A DNA stretch of 64,000 bases from NCBI RefSeq assembly GCF_015291725.1, contig NZ_CP030038.1, positions 7,429,001 through 7,493,000 on the forward strand, in the 5' to 3' direction. Positions within the stretch are counted from its first letter, which is position 1, and every line of letters starts with the position of its first letter. The notes beneath the pieces were generated by a model, which saw nothing but the letters and a program-made list of their open reading frames with translations, did no database searches and was not told the DNA's origin. Both the position numbers and the translations under genes were made by a program. The DNA is from Bradyrhizobium sp. CCBAU 51765 (GTDB lineage: Bacteria > Pseudomonadota > Alphaproteobacteria > Rhizobiales > Xanthobacteraceae). Shown in pieces: positions 23,892 to 32,977 of the stretch.

Positions 23892-25060
23892 GACGGCAGC
23901 ACCACGCAATCGTCGGGCGTGAACCAGGCGACGACGTGCTGGTTCAGGCTGTAGACGTCGACGTCGATGCGTGCGCTGTTGACGACCGAAGCCTGCACCG
24001 TCCCGCCGGTGTCGAGCTTCACCTTGTAGGTGGTGGTGCCGCCGAGATAGCAGATGTCGGCGATGACGCCGTCGAGCCGGTTGATCGCCGCTTCACGACC
24101 GGCCTCGCTCACAGGACCGCGGCGCGACAGCTTGACTTTTTCGGGGCGGATCGCGACAGCCAATCTTCCCGCGCCGACCGGCTCGCGCGGCTCGGCCACC
24201 ACCAGCGCGCCCGCATCACGCGTGCCGATGACCAGACGGTGACCGTCGCGCAATTTGGACTCGCCGTCGAACAGATTGATGTCGCCGACGAACTCCGCGA
24301 TCCAGCGCGAGCGCGGTGCTTCGTAGAGCTCGCGGGGGCTCGCGACCTGGGCGAGCTTGCCGGCCTTCATCACGCCGATCCGGCTCGCCATCGTCATCGC
24401 CTCCTCCTGATCGTGGGTGACGACGATGAAGGTCATGCCGAGCCGCCGCTGCAGCTCCATCAGCTCGCCTTGCGTGCTCTCGCGCAGCTTCTTGTCGAGG
24501 GCTGCGAGCGGCTCGTCGAGCAGCAGCAGTTGCGGCCGGCGCGCCAGCGCGCGGGCCAGCGCCACGCGCTGGCGCTGGCCGCCCGAGAGTTGATCCGGCT
24601 TGCGCTTCTCGAGCCCTTCGAGTTTCACCAGTGCGACCATCTCGGCCACGCGGGTGGCGATCTCGGCGCGCGGCATGCCGGCGCGCTTCAGGCCGAAGGC
24701 GATGTTGTCGCGCACGGACAGATGCGGGAACAGCGCGTAGTTCTGGAACATCATGTTGATCGGGCGCTCGTGCGGCAGCGCCTGCGCGATGTCCTTGCCG
24801 CCGAGCAGGATGCGTCCCTCGTCCGGCGCCTCGAAGCCGGCAAGCATACGCAAGAGCGTGGTCTTGCCACAGCCGCTCGGACCGAGCAGTGCGAAAAACT
24901 CGCCGGCCTTGATGTCGAGTGATACGCCGTCGACGGCGCGGAACGTGCCAAAGGTCTTGGCCACGCCCTCGATGCGCAGCAGCGGCTGGCCGGCCGCAGG
25001 AAATGCATCTCTGCCAGCCGCTTCGGCCGCAACGTTCGTTCCGGGCAATTCTTCCGCCAT
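23888..25060 (-). CDS. potG: Polyamine-type ABC transporter ATP-binding protein PotG/PotA
   Basis: A 390-residue ATPase. Walker A GPSGCGKTT (~60), Q-loop MFQNYALFPHLSV, signature LSGGQRQRVALARAL, Walker B LLLLDEPLAALDKKLR, switch VVTHDQEEAM, and a C-terminal TOBE domain (RLDGVIADICYLGGTTTYKVKLDTGG) as in PotA/PotG. The ATG at 25060 is used; a TTG 12 bases further out is possible. It heads the potGHI operon. No periplasmic binding protein (PotF) gene is adjacent. Confidence 0.92.
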   Translation of the reverse strand: MAEELPGTNVAAEAAGRDAFPAAGQPLLRIEGVAKTFGTFRAVDGVSLDIKAGEFFALLGPSGCGKTTLLRMLAGFEAPDEGRILLGGKDIAQALPHERPINMMFQNYALFPHLSVRDNIAFGLKRAGMPRAEIATRVAEMVALVKLEGLEKRKPDQLSGGQRQRVALARALARRPQLLLLDEPLAALDKKLRESTQGELMELQRRLGMTFIVVTHDQEEAMTMASRIGVMKAGKLAQVASPRELYEAPRSRWIAEFVGDINLFDGESKLRDGHRLVIGTRDAGALVVAEPREPVGAGRLAVAIRPEKVKLSRRGPVSEAGREAAINRLDGVIADICYLGGTTTYKVKLDTGGTVQASVVNSARIDVDVYSLNQHVVAWFTPDDCVVLPS

Positions 25061-25112
25061 GGTCCCTGCCAACCCCGATTCCGCCGCACGCTAGCGGCCG
25101 ATCGGCCTTTGC

Positions 25113-26591
25113 TCAACCGGCTGGCGATGAATCGTTCACACCCACCATGAACGCCTCCAGCGCGTCGCGGTCCGCCGCGGGCATGGTCAGGCCCAGCTTG
25201 GAACGGCGCCACAGAACGTCATCCGGAAAACGCGCCCATTCGCGGGTCATGAGATAGCGCACCTCGGCGCCGGTCAGTTCGGGGCCGAAGGCGGGGCCAA
25301 GCTCTTCGCGTGTCCTTGCTTCACCGAGCACGGCCGACGATCGCGAGCCGTAGGCCGCGACCAGGCGCTGGGCTTCCGGCTCGGACAGAAAGCGCCAGCG
25401 CTCGCGTGCGAGGTCGACCTCGGTGTCGAAACGGTCCCAGGCGAAATCTCCACCCGGCAGCGCTGCGCCGGCGGTCCAGGGCGGCGACATCGGATAGAAC
25501 GGCGTCAGCTTCGTCACCGCCCGCTCGGCGCGGAGGCGCGAGGTGGTCACATCTCCGCCAAACATCGTGATCAGCGGCGCCTTGCGCCGGCGCGCGTGGA
25601 ACAGGATCGTGCCGTCACCTCCTTGCACCGACGCCGGCCTCAAATTGACGCCGGAGACCGTCCGCACCACGTCGGCCGGAGTGATGCGCTCGCGGAAGTA
25701 GCGACTGGCGGCTTCGCAGAGATAGCCGATGTCGGACCCGGACATAGCCACGATGGCAGGATCTCCGGTGAAATCGTGCGTGACCGTGCCGATCAGCGTG
25801 AACTCCCGCTCGAAGGGGGATGCGAAGATCAGCCGGCCGTCGTTGTTCTGGAAGACGTAGACGTTGTCTGAATCGAACAGCCTGGGCACGATGATCTGGC
25901 TCATTTGCATGGCCGTCACGGCGGTCTGCGGCTGGCGCAAGACCGTCTCCGCGACAATCGAGGTCCAGCCGCCACTGGTATTGGCCAGCGCCCTTGCCGT
26001 GACGGAGCGGCGGTGGCCGCGATCGACCACGGCGAGCCGCCAGATGTCGGTTCTATCGGCACGCACGCAGCGTGCCCCGGTCCGGATCGCCGCGCCACGC
26101 TCGGCGGCGTCCAACGCCATGAGCACGACAAGGCGGGAATCGTCGACGACGCAGTCCGAATATTCGAACGCCGTGCCGAATGGGCGCCTTAGCGCGTTGC
26201 CGACGGGATGGTGGGTGATGTCGAGGGTCGCCGATCCGGGCAGGCCGCTCCGGCCGGCGAGGCTGTCATACAGGAACAGGCCGGCCCGCAGCAGCCACGG
26301 TGGCCGCTCGTCCGCATGCGCGGGAACAACGAAACGCATCGGCCGGACCAGATGCGGCGCGATCCGGAGCCAGATCCGGCGCTCAGCCAGAGACCGGCGC
26401 ACGCGCCAAAAACCGCGGCGCTCCAGCACCGAGAGATCGCCGTGGATCAGCCGCGGCGTCGCCGACGACGCCGCGGCGCCGAGATCGCCCTGCTCGAACA
26501 GGATCACCCGCAGGCCGCGGCCCGCCGCATCGCGGGCGAGGCTGACGCCGTTCAGGCCGCCGCCGATGATCGCGAGGTCGTAATCCGCCAT
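25113..26591 (-). CDS. GlpD-like FAD-dependent glycerol-3-phosphate dehydrogenase, divergent
   Basis: A 492-residue FAD oxidoreductase of the GlpD family, which oxidises sn-glycerol-3-phosphate to DHAP and passes electrons to quinone. The N-terminal dinucleotide fold IIGGGLNGVSLARDAAGRGLRVILFEQGDLGAAASSA and the C-terminal GlpD helical domain (LTGAEVRYLMTREWARFPDDVLWRRSKLGL) are clear. The motif that reads HGGLRYLE in standard GlpD is HGDLSVLE here, so this may be a paralogue with altered substrate. It follows the start of the pot operon on the same strand after 50 bases. Confidence 0.82.
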   Translation of the reverse strand: MADYDLAIIGGGLNGVSLARDAAGRGLRVILFEQGDLGAAASSATPRLIHGDLSVLERRGFWRVRRSLAERRIWLRIAPHLVRPMRFVVPAHADERPPWLLRAGLFLYDSLAGRSGLPGSATLDITHHPVGNALRRPFGTAFEYSDCVVDDSRLVVLMALDAAERGAAIRTGARCVRADRTDIWRLAVVDRGHRRSVTARALANTSGGWTSIVAETVLRQPQTAVTAMQMSQIIVPRLFDSDNVYVFQNNDGRLIFASPFEREFTLIGTVTHDFTGDPAIVAMSGSDIGYLCEAASRYFRERITPADVVRTVSGVNLRPASVQGGDGTILFHARRRKAPLITMFGGDVTTSRLRAERAVTKLTPFYPMSPPWTAGAALPGGDFAWDRFDTEVDLARERWRFLSEPEAQRLVAAYGSRSSAVLGEARTREELGPAFGPELTGAEVRYLMTREWARFPDDVLWRRSKLGLTMPAADRDALEAFMVGVNDSSPAG

Positions 26592-26625
26592 GAAGCCGTC
26601 GAATGGAAGCGAAGCACTCCCATAG

Positions 26626-29310
26626 CTAACCGGTCTTCAGCGCAAGCTCCATGGCTTCGGCGCGACCGACGAGGCCGGCATATTTCCCGATTGGCAGCGG
26701 CTTGCCGAGCAGATAGCCCTGCACGCCGTCGCAGCCCTCCTTGGCGAGGAAGGCGAGCTGGTCCACCGTCTCCACGCCTTCGGCGATGATCGACATATCG
26801 AGGCCGTGGCCGAGATCGATCACCGCGCGCACGATTGCCGCCGATTGCGGGTTGCGGCCGAGATTGATGATGAAGGCGCGGTCGATCTTGATCTTGTCGA
26901 ACGGGAACGCCTGGAGGTAGCTCAGCGATGAGTAGCCGCTGCCGAAATCGTCCATGGAGATGCGCACGCCGAGCGCCTTCAGGCGGCGCAGCAGCGCGAG
27001 GCCGCGATCGAAATCCTCGATCAGCACGCCCTCGGTGATCTCGAGCTCGAGCCGGCCCGGTGCAAGGCCCGTCTCGATCAGGATCGAATGGACCAATCCG
27101 ACCACGTCACCGTGCATGAACTGCGCCGGCGACAGATTGACCGCGACCTGGAGCGGCTTCGGCCAGGACGCCGCCTCGCGGCAGGCCTCGCGCAGGATCC
27201 ACTCGCCCATCTCGACGATCAGGCCGCTCTCCTCGGCGATTGGAATGAATTCGGCGGGCGAAACCTGGCCGCGCACCGGATGCTGCCAGCGCGCCAGCGC
27301 CTCGAAGCCGATGATCTCGCTCTCGGCGACGCTGTGGCCCGCCGCCCCCTGCGGCTGGAAGGCGAGCGAGAGCTCGCCGTTCTTGACCGCCATCGAGAGG
27401 TCCTGATGCAGCACGCGGCGATCACGGATCTGCTGGTCCATCTCCGGCTGGTAGAGGCTGATCGTGCCGCGCGACTTCTGCTTGGCGCGGAACAGCGCCG
27501 CACCGGCATTGGCGAGCAGCGAGGCGCCATCGGTGCCATTGTGCGGGAAGACCGACATGCCGGTGGTGATGCCGGCGCGGACCGGCCGGCCGTCGATCTG
27601 GAATTCCCGGGCGACGGCCTCGCCGATCTGCCGCGCCAGTGCGAGGCCCGCCTCGGGCTGCTTGCCGTCGATGATCAGGCCGAACTCGTCGCCGGACAGA
27701 CGCGCCACCACGCCGCCGCGCGCGGAGTCCTGGAGCCGATGGGCTACCTCGATCAGAAGCTTGTCGCCCAGCGCATGGCCGAAGACGTCATTGACCTCCT
27801 TGAGCCCGTCGAGGTCGACGCAGAGCACGGCGAACTCCTCGCCGGTGCCTTCGCAGGCCTCGATCATCTGGGTCAGCGCCTGGAGGAAGGCGGCGCGGTT
27901 CGGCAGATCGGTGAGGCCGTCGTGATAGGCCATGTGCGCCATGCGCGACTCGGTCTGGCGGCGGTCGGTGACGTCCTCGTGGGTCTTGATCAGGTATTGC
28001 GGCTCGCCGGCATCATTGAGCACGGTGGCGCGGCGGGTCAGGAACAGCCGCAGGCCGTCCTTGGTGGAGATCGGATGCTCCTCGGTGATCATTCCGCGCT
28101 TCTTGATCGCGGCCTCATCGCGCGCGATGATCAGCTTTGCTTCCTTGGCGTTGAAGATGTCGGATGCGGTCAGGCCGGTGGTTTCCTCGCGCCTGCGGTT
28201 GAGGATCGTCTCCGCGCTGCGGTTGGCGAGCAGATAGCTGCCGTCCTTGACCTGTTCCACGATCAGCGCGACCGGGATGTTGTCGACCACGAGCTCGAGG
28301 AACTTCTTGGTGCTCTCCAGCTCCTGCGACAGCGAGCGGCGATCGGTGATGTCCTCGAACACGATGAGCAGAAATTCGGGCTTGTTGCTCTCGTTGCGGA
28401 CCACGATCCGGATCGAGGCGACCATGCGCCGCGTATCGGCACGGTCGACCTCGAACTCATTGCGGTATTGGCCATCCGGCGAATTGAGCGCCGCCCGGTC
28501 GGCCGCCTCGATGCTGGACGCCGAACTCGGCGCAAACAGCTCCCGCGCTTTCCTGCCGACGGCGAAGTCCCGCGACAATCCCCAGAACCGCTCATAGGCG
28601 CTGTTGGCGAAGATGTAGCAACCGTCCTCGATGCTCTTGGCTGCCACGCAGGCCGGCACATGGTCCAGCACCGATTCCAGGAATTGCTTGGTGGAGGCGA
28701 GCTGCCGCGACAGCCTGCGCTGCTCGCTGACATCGAGATGCGTCGCCACCGAGCCGCCGTTCGGCAGCACGAAGTACTTCACCAGGATGGCCCGCCCGTC
28801 GGGCAGTTCCGTGATCAGACCATTGGCGCTTGCCGCCTTGTCGTAAAATTCGTCGTCGGAGGCGCTCAGGACCCCGCGCTTGCGCCGAAGCGCGAGGAGC
28901 TCGCGGCCGTCCATGCCAGCCCGGACATCCGACCGCGTCAGGCCATAGATCTCGAGATAGCGGTCATTGCAGAAGATGACGCGGCGCTGCGCATCCGTCA
29001 TCACCACGCCCTGATTGAGATTGTTCATGGCGGAGGAGACGAAGGCGTTGCGCCGCAACTGCAAACGTCTGGTCCGGCGCAGCGAGGAATGGATCCACAG
29101 CGCGATCGCGGCGAGGAGCGAGCACACGACGATGCCCGCAATCAGGGCTTCCCAGATCACGCTGGGATCGAGCTTGGTGAGATCGCCCGGAGCGGCAAAG
29201 CTGTCCGACAGCGCAAAGGCCCGCGCAGGCGTGACCGCACCGGCCAGGCATGCGACGGCCTGCACAGCGATCGGAAGCGTGCTGCCCGCGTGCCAGTTCT
29301 TCTCAGCCAT
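26626..29310 (-). CDS. Membrane-bound PAS-GGDEF-EAL cyclic-di-GMP protein
   Basis: An 894-residue protein: an N-terminal signal-like helix and a second TM helix (~50-75), then three PAS-type domains (beginning near MNNLNQGVVMTDAQRRVIFCNDRYLEIYG, LDHVPACVAAKSIEDGCYIFANSAYERFWG and VDNIPVALIVEQVKDGSYLLANRSAE). The GGDEF domain has SGDEF in place of GGDEF; the EAL domain is intact (FEALARWQHP, ELEITEG, MDDFGSGYSSLSYL, QGYLLGKPLP). Phosphodiesterase activity is likely. Diguanylate cyclase activity is less certain but possible, because SGDEF is often functional. PAS input may be a redox or ligand signal. Confidence 0.9.
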   Translation of the reverse strand: MAEKNWHAGSTLPIAVQAVACLAGAVTPARAFALSDSFAAPGDLTKLDPSVIWEALIAGIVVCSLLAAIALWIHSSLRRTRRLQLRRNAFVSSAMNNLNQGVVMTDAQRRVIFCNDRYLEIYGLTRSDVRAGMDGRELLALRRKRGVLSASDDEFYDKAASANGLITELPDGRAILVKYFVLPNGGSVATHLDVSEQRRLSRQLASTKQFLESVLDHVPACVAAKSIEDGCYIFANSAYERFWGLSRDFAVGRKARELFAPSSASSIEAADRAALNSPDGQYRNEFEVDRADTRRMVASIRIVVRNESNKPEFLLIVFEDITDRRSLSQELESTKKFLELVVDNIPVALIVEQVKDGSYLLANRSAETILNRRREETTGLTASDIFNAKEAKLIIARDEAAIKKRGMITEEHPISTKDGLRLFLTRRATVLNDAGEPQYLIKTHEDVTDRRQTESRMAHMAYHDGLTDLPNRAAFLQALTQMIEACEGTGEEFAVLCVDLDGLKEVNDVFGHALGDKLLIEVAHRLQDSARGGVVARLSGDEFGLIIDGKQPEAGLALARQIGEAVAREFQIDGRPVRAGITTGMSVFPHNGTDGASLLANAGAALFRAKQKSRGTISLYQPEMDQQIRDRRVLHQDLSMAVKNGELSLAFQPQGAAGHSVAESEIIGFEALARWQHPVRGQVSPAEFIPIAEESGLIVEMGEWILREACREAASWPKPLQVAVNLSPAQFMHGDVVGLVHSILIETGLAPGRLELEITEGVLIEDFDRGLALLRRLKALGVRISMDDFGSGYSSLSYLQAFPFDKIKIDRAFIINLGRNPQSAAIVRAVIDLGHGLDMSIIAEGVETVDQLAFLAKEGCDGVQGYLLGKPLPIGKYAGLVGRAEAMELALKTG

Positions 29311-29512
29311 CAGCCACCCGCGATTTCAACGTCGGATTGTCTGGCCTCGCGGGTTTGGATCGGGTAAACGCCTGTAGGCGCGACAGAAAAATGTGACGCG
29401 AAATACGGCAATTGCCCTGACATGATAAATGCTTGCTTAATGGAAAACGGGCCCGCGCCCTCATTGTCGGCTCCAATGCCACCGGCACTTCCAGCGGACT
29501 TTCTGCACAACC

Positions 29513-30616
29513 ATGGATAGGGTCGATTGCATCGTCATCGGAGCCGGCGTCGTCGGGCTCGCGGTAGCCCGGAAGCTCGCGCAGGCCGGGCGCGAGGTCA
29601 TCGTGCTCGAGGCAACCGAGGCCATTGGCACCGTCACCTCCTCGCGCAACAGTGAGGTGATCCATGCCGGCATCTACTATCGCGCCGGGAGCTGGATGGC
29701 GCGCATGTGCGTCGGCGGCAAGCACGCGCTCTACCGCTACTGCGCCGAGCGCGGCATCCCTCACAAGAATTGCGGCAAGCTGATCGTTGCGACCAGCGCG
29801 AAGGAAACCGAGAAGCTGCAATCGATCAAGGCGCATGCCGAGGCCAATGGCGTGCTCGACATGCAGCTGCTCACGGGTGAGGCCGCGCGGGCGCTGGAGC
29901 CGGCGCTCGCCTGCGATGCTGCGCTGCTGTCACCGTCAACGGGCATCATCGACAGCCACGCCTACATGCTCTCCCTGCGCGGCGAGGCCGAGGACGCCGG
30001 CGCGGCCTTCGCGTTTCACACGCCGCTGATCCGCGCCAAGGCGACTGCCGGCGTCATCGAGGTCGAGGCCGGCGGCGAGGCGCCGATGACGCTGCAATGC
30101 AGCCTCCTCGTCAACGCCGCGGGGCTGTCGGCGACGCATGTCGCGCGTAACATCGACGGCATGCCGCTGGACCGGATTCCTCCGGCCTATCTGGCCAAGG
30201 GAAATTACTTCAGCTGCAACGCCAGGGCGCCGTTCTCGCGCCTGATCTATCCGGTGCCCGAGCCCGGCGGGCTAGGGGTCCATCTGACGCTGGACATGGC
30301 AGGGCAGGCACGTTTCGGGCCCGACGTCGAATGGATCGAGACGATCAACTACGAGGTCGATCCGTCACGCGCCGAGCGCTTCTATCCGGCGATCCGCAAA
30401 TACTGGCCGACGCTGCCCGATGGCGCGCTGATGCCGAGCTATTCGGGCATCCGCCCGAAGATCGTGCCGCCGGCCGTGGCCACGCAGGACTTCTTGATGC
30501 AGGGCCCGCACGATCACGGCGTCGCAGGCCTGATCAACCTGTTCGGCATCGAATCCCCGGGACTGACGTCGTCGCTCGCGATCGCCGATCACGTCGCCGA
30601 GCTCGCAGACATCTAG
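29513..30616 (+). CDS. FAD-dependent oxidoreductase, L-2-hydroxyglutarate oxidase-like
   Basis: A 367-residue DAO-fold flavoprotein. The FAD-binding GAGVVGLAVARKLAQAGREVIVLEA and EAIGTVTSSRNSEVIHAGIYY motifs, with the late GIRPKI and FGIESPGLTSSLAIAD segments, resemble LhgO/L2HGDH enzymes that oxidise L-2-hydroxyglutarate to 2-oxoglutarate. The short N-terminal region starts directly at the Rossmann fold. It is divergent from the PAS-GGDEF-EAL gene. The specific substrate is inferred. Confidence 0.82.
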   Translation: MDRVDCIVIGAGVVGLAVARKLAQAGREVIVLEATEAIGTVTSSRNSEVIHAGIYYRAGSWMARMCVGGKHALYRYCAERGIPHKNCGKLIVATSAKETEKLQSIKAHAEANGVLDMQLLTGEAARALEPALACDAALLSPSTGIIDSHAYMLSLRGEAEDAGAAFAFHTPLIRAKATAGVIEVEAGGEAPMTLQCSLLVNAAGLSATHVARNIDGMPLDRIPPAYLAKGNYFSCNARAPFSRLIYPVPEPGGLGVHLTLDMAGQARFGPDVEWIETINYEVDPSRAERFYPAIRKYWPTLPDGALMPSYSGIRPKIVPPAVATQDFLMQGPHDHGVAGLINLFGIESPGLTSSLAIADHVAELADI

Positions 30617-30777
30617 CGCGTTTTCGCGCAAGGTGGATGACGGCTGGCGTCGAGAAACGGTCCCAACAAAGCTGGCGCCAGACAGACGTCTTGCGCCACC
30701 TTGCAGCAGGGATGAGCACGAATGCCCTCATCCCTGCGTGAAAGGATGTGATCAACTCTACGATGTTACGGGGGTGG

Positions 30778-30957
30778 CTAGTGGAGCGTATTGCCGTGCT
30801 TCAGACGCTCGATCTGGTCCTTGACCATCAACTTCCGGCGCTTCAACTCAACAATTTGCAGGTCGTCTGTTGAAAGGTGCACGAGAGCTTCGTGCAATTC
30901 GTTTTCGAGAAGTCTGTGCTTCCGTTCCAATTCAACAAGATGTGCCTGAATTGTCAT
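30778..30957 (-). CDS. YdcH/DUF465 family small protein
   Basis: A 59-residue charged helical protein (MTIQAHLVELERKHRLL... ending LKHGNTLH) with the ELKRRKLMVKDQIERL core of the DUF465/YdcH family. An AGGAGG-like sequence (GAGGAGGTTTCG on the coding strand) precedes the ATG. It is the shorter of two DUF465 members within 750 bases. Function is unknown; members are predicted to be small coiled-coil proteins, cytoplasmic. Confidence 0.88.
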   Translation of the reverse strand: MTIQAHLVELERKHRLLENELHEALVHLSTDDLQIVELKRRKLMVKDQIERLKHGNTLH

Positions 30958-31286
30958 TCGAAACCTCCTCGGTAGGGTTGAACCTCAGGATTCGATCCGG
31001 ACAAGCAAGTCTACATCAGCGATCCGTTCTGTCGATGGGTATCCGTCGTCGCAGTGTCATTTTTGAAAGTTCATATGTAACGAAGCGTGACTAGGGGAAC
31101 CGCGCGGGAAAAATCCGTGATATCAATGCGTCTGCGCGACGCCGCACCAGCCTGCAGAAATATCTTGCGGGAGATCGGCGAGCGGGGATCGCAGATCGCT
31201 TGCGATCACGCCGCGCAAGGACGATAATTTCCACAGGGCATCCACAGCCTTAATCTCACGCTTATCGGTTTTCGGCCACCGCAGAC
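30958..31286. other. 329-base gap between the two DUF465 genes
   Basis: It must contain the divergent promoters of the two small genes. Local base composition is lower in GC than the surroundings (for example TTTTTGAAAGTTCATATGTAACG near 31060). No RNA gene or clear repeat could be identified by eye. Confidence 0.4.
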
Positions 31287-31493
31287 ATGACCAATGAAGA
31301 CGAGCGTGAGCTCGAAGCCGAGCTCACCCGGTTGCAGCAGGAACACCGAGATCTGGACGCCGCGATCGATGCACTGCATCAATCGCCCGCCCCCGACCTA
31401 TTGCGGTTACAGCGGTTGAAGAAGCGCAAGCTGTTGTTGCGTGACCGCATCGCGTTCATCGAAGACCAGATTACCCCCGACATCATCGCCTGA
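31287..31493 (+). CDS. YdcH/DUF465 family small protein, second copy
   Basis: A 68-residue acidic-basic coiled-coil protein: DERELEAELTRLQQEHRDLDAAIDALHQ, then LLRLQRLKKRKLLLRDRIAFIEDQI, which matches the DUF465 core. No strong Shine-Dalgarno site is visible before the ATG. It is divergent from the 59-residue homologue, with only the LKKRKL/LKRRKL core closely shared, so the pair are distant paralogues rather than a recent duplication. Function unknown. Confidence 0.85.
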   Translation: MTNEDERELEAELTRLQQEHRDLDAAIDALHQSPAPDLLRLQRLKKRKLLLRDRIAFIEDQITPDIIA

Positions 31494-31619
31494 TCCGTGA
31501 GCGGCCTTGCACCGCGGCTTGCCCAAATGAATCCGCTTGACTCGATAAGAACAAAATAGGAACATTTTGGAGCGCCCAAACCTCCGAAATGCCCAAGCCA
31601 CGACACGAGGACAACGCAG

Positions 31620-31838
31620 ATGTCGGCAACGCCCCTTCTCGACAACAGCCATTATGAACAGGCCTGTGATCAGGCGATCGCGATGTGCGACGGCAATCTG
31701 CGCAGCACGATCAAAGCGCTGATCATGGCCAATGAATATCTGGAAACCGAGCTGGAGGAATTGCAGGCGGCGATTTCCGCCGGCTGCATTCCGGAGACCT
31801 CGCGCAGCAAGATGCGGAGCAAGAGCAGCGCCGCCTGA
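31620..31838 (+). CDS. Small hypothetical protein
   Basis: A 72-residue protein (MSATPLLDNSHYEQACDQAI...) with a mostly helical body (RSTIKALIMANEYLETELEELQAAI) and a basic Ser-rich tail (RSKMRSKSSAA). GAGGAC lies about eight bases before the ATG, supporting translation. I recognise no named family. It lies 23 bases upstream of another small ORF, with which it probably forms an operon. Confidence 0.7.
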   Translation: MSATPLLDNSHYEQACDQAIAMCDGNLRSTIKALIMANEYLETELEELQAAISAGCIPETSRSKMRSKSSAA

Positions 31839-31861
31839 TTTTCAACAACCGGAGCAACGCC

Positions 31862-32113
31862 ATGTCGGATGTGACCTACTACGTTGCAATGCCCTTTTTG
31901 ATCGATGCGGACGGCTCGCCGGTCGCGGGCACTGCCGAGGAATGCCAGACCTCGACTGCGGCGCTGCGGCGCGCCGAGATATTGGCCCACGGTGCCGGCC
32001 ACATCGGCGCGGTCGCATTCAGCCGCAGCGGCGATCCCGTGACCGGCGAATTCGGCGACGCCAGGCTGCTGCGCAAATTCGGCAACGTGCCGGAAGATCT
32101 GGGGACGCTGTAA
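31862..32113 (+). CDS. Small hypothetical protein
   Basis: An 83-residue protein with a compact alpha/beta-looking composition: MSDVTYYVAMPFLIDADGSPVAGTAEECQ, then RRAEILAHGAGHIGAVAFSRSGDPVTGEFGDARLL. GGAG lies nine bases before its ATG. It follows the 72-residue ORF by 23 bases and converges on the diguanylate cyclase gene with only two bases between the stops. Family not recognised. Confidence 0.7.
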   Translation: MSDVTYYVAMPFLIDADGSPVAGTAEECQTSTAALRRAEILAHGAGHIGAVAFSRSGDPVTGEFGDARLLRKFGNVPEDLGTL

Positions 32114-32115
32114 GT

Positions 32116-32874
32116 TCAGCTGCTGACCAGCCCGATCTGCGGCTCGTGCCGCCGACATGCCTTGCGCACGTACATGGCGGCGTCCGCCTCCTCCAGGGCG
32201 CGGCCGGCGTCGGACTGCGCCCCCAGCAGCGCGACGCCGGCGGAAGCGCCCGCGGTCACGTGCTGGCCGCGAAAAACGAAGGACAATTCGTCGATCGCCT
32301 GCTCGAAGGCCGCGGCCTTCGCCTTGGCGTCGGTCCCGCTGAGATTCCAAAGCAGGAGGGCGAACTCGTCGCCCCCGAGCCGGCCGACCACGTCGGAGGC
32401 ACGGACCTGTCGCGTCAGCGTGGCGACGATCGCCTTGAGCACTTCGTCGCCGGCGGCATGACCGAACGAATCGTTGATCGGCTTGAGCCGATCGACGTCG
32501 AGCACGATCAGTGCCCCGCTGGCGCGGTAGCGCTTCATATAGGCGATGGCGCGCGCAAGCTCGCGCTCGAAGCCGCGCCGGTTGGGAATCTCGAGCAGGA
32601 AATCGGTGTCGGCCGTAGCTTCCAGTTCCGCAACTCGGAGCTGCGCCTCCTTGAGCTTGGCTCGCAGGCCCCGGATTGTCGCCCTGACGTTTTCAATAGC
32701 CCCATCATTGCCCGAGGCGGCGCGCCGGGGCGGCTTCGCCGAACGCTTGGTCAGCCGTTTGGGGGCGGATCGGCCGGCGCTGGTTTTCCGGCCCTTTTTG
32801 GCCTTCGCAGCGCTCGCCCTTCTCGGTTTCTTCATGGGCATCCTGCTCAATGAAGGCTTGCGGGGATTCACCAA
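32116..32874 (-). CDS. Diguanylate cyclase (GGDEF domain)
   Basis: A 252-residue cytoplasmic protein. The first 60 residues are strongly basic (KKPRRASAAKAKKGRKTSAGRSAPKRLTKRSAKPPRR); a short coiled coil (RGLRAKLKEAQLRVAELEATAD) leads to the GGDEF domain. The active site GRLGGDEFALL is intact and an RASD sequence five residues before GGDEF is a canonical inhibitory I-site. It should make cyclic di-GMP with product inhibition. The Lys/Arg-rich N-terminus could bind nucleic acid or membrane. An internal ATG at about 32841 is an alternative start. Confidence 0.88.
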   Translation of the reverse strand: MVNPRKPSLSRMPMKKPRRASAAKAKKGRKTSAGRSAPKRLTKRSAKPPRRAASGNDGAIENVRATIRGLRAKLKEAQLRVAELEATADTDFLLEIPNRRGFERELARAIAYMKRYRASGALIVLDVDRLKPINDSFGHAAGDEVLKAIVATLTRQVRASDVVGRLGGDEFALLLWNLSGTDAKAKAAAFEQAIDELSFVFRGQHVTAGASAGVALLGAQSDAGRALEEADAAMYVRKACRRHEPQIGLVSS

Positions 32875-32977
32875 GACAGGATAGTGGATTCCCTTCTCCT
32901 TGCCACCGCCTTGCGAGCCGCCGGCCGGAACCGTAAATCTGGCCTATCTTTCTGTTTTTCCGGGCACAATTAACGTC

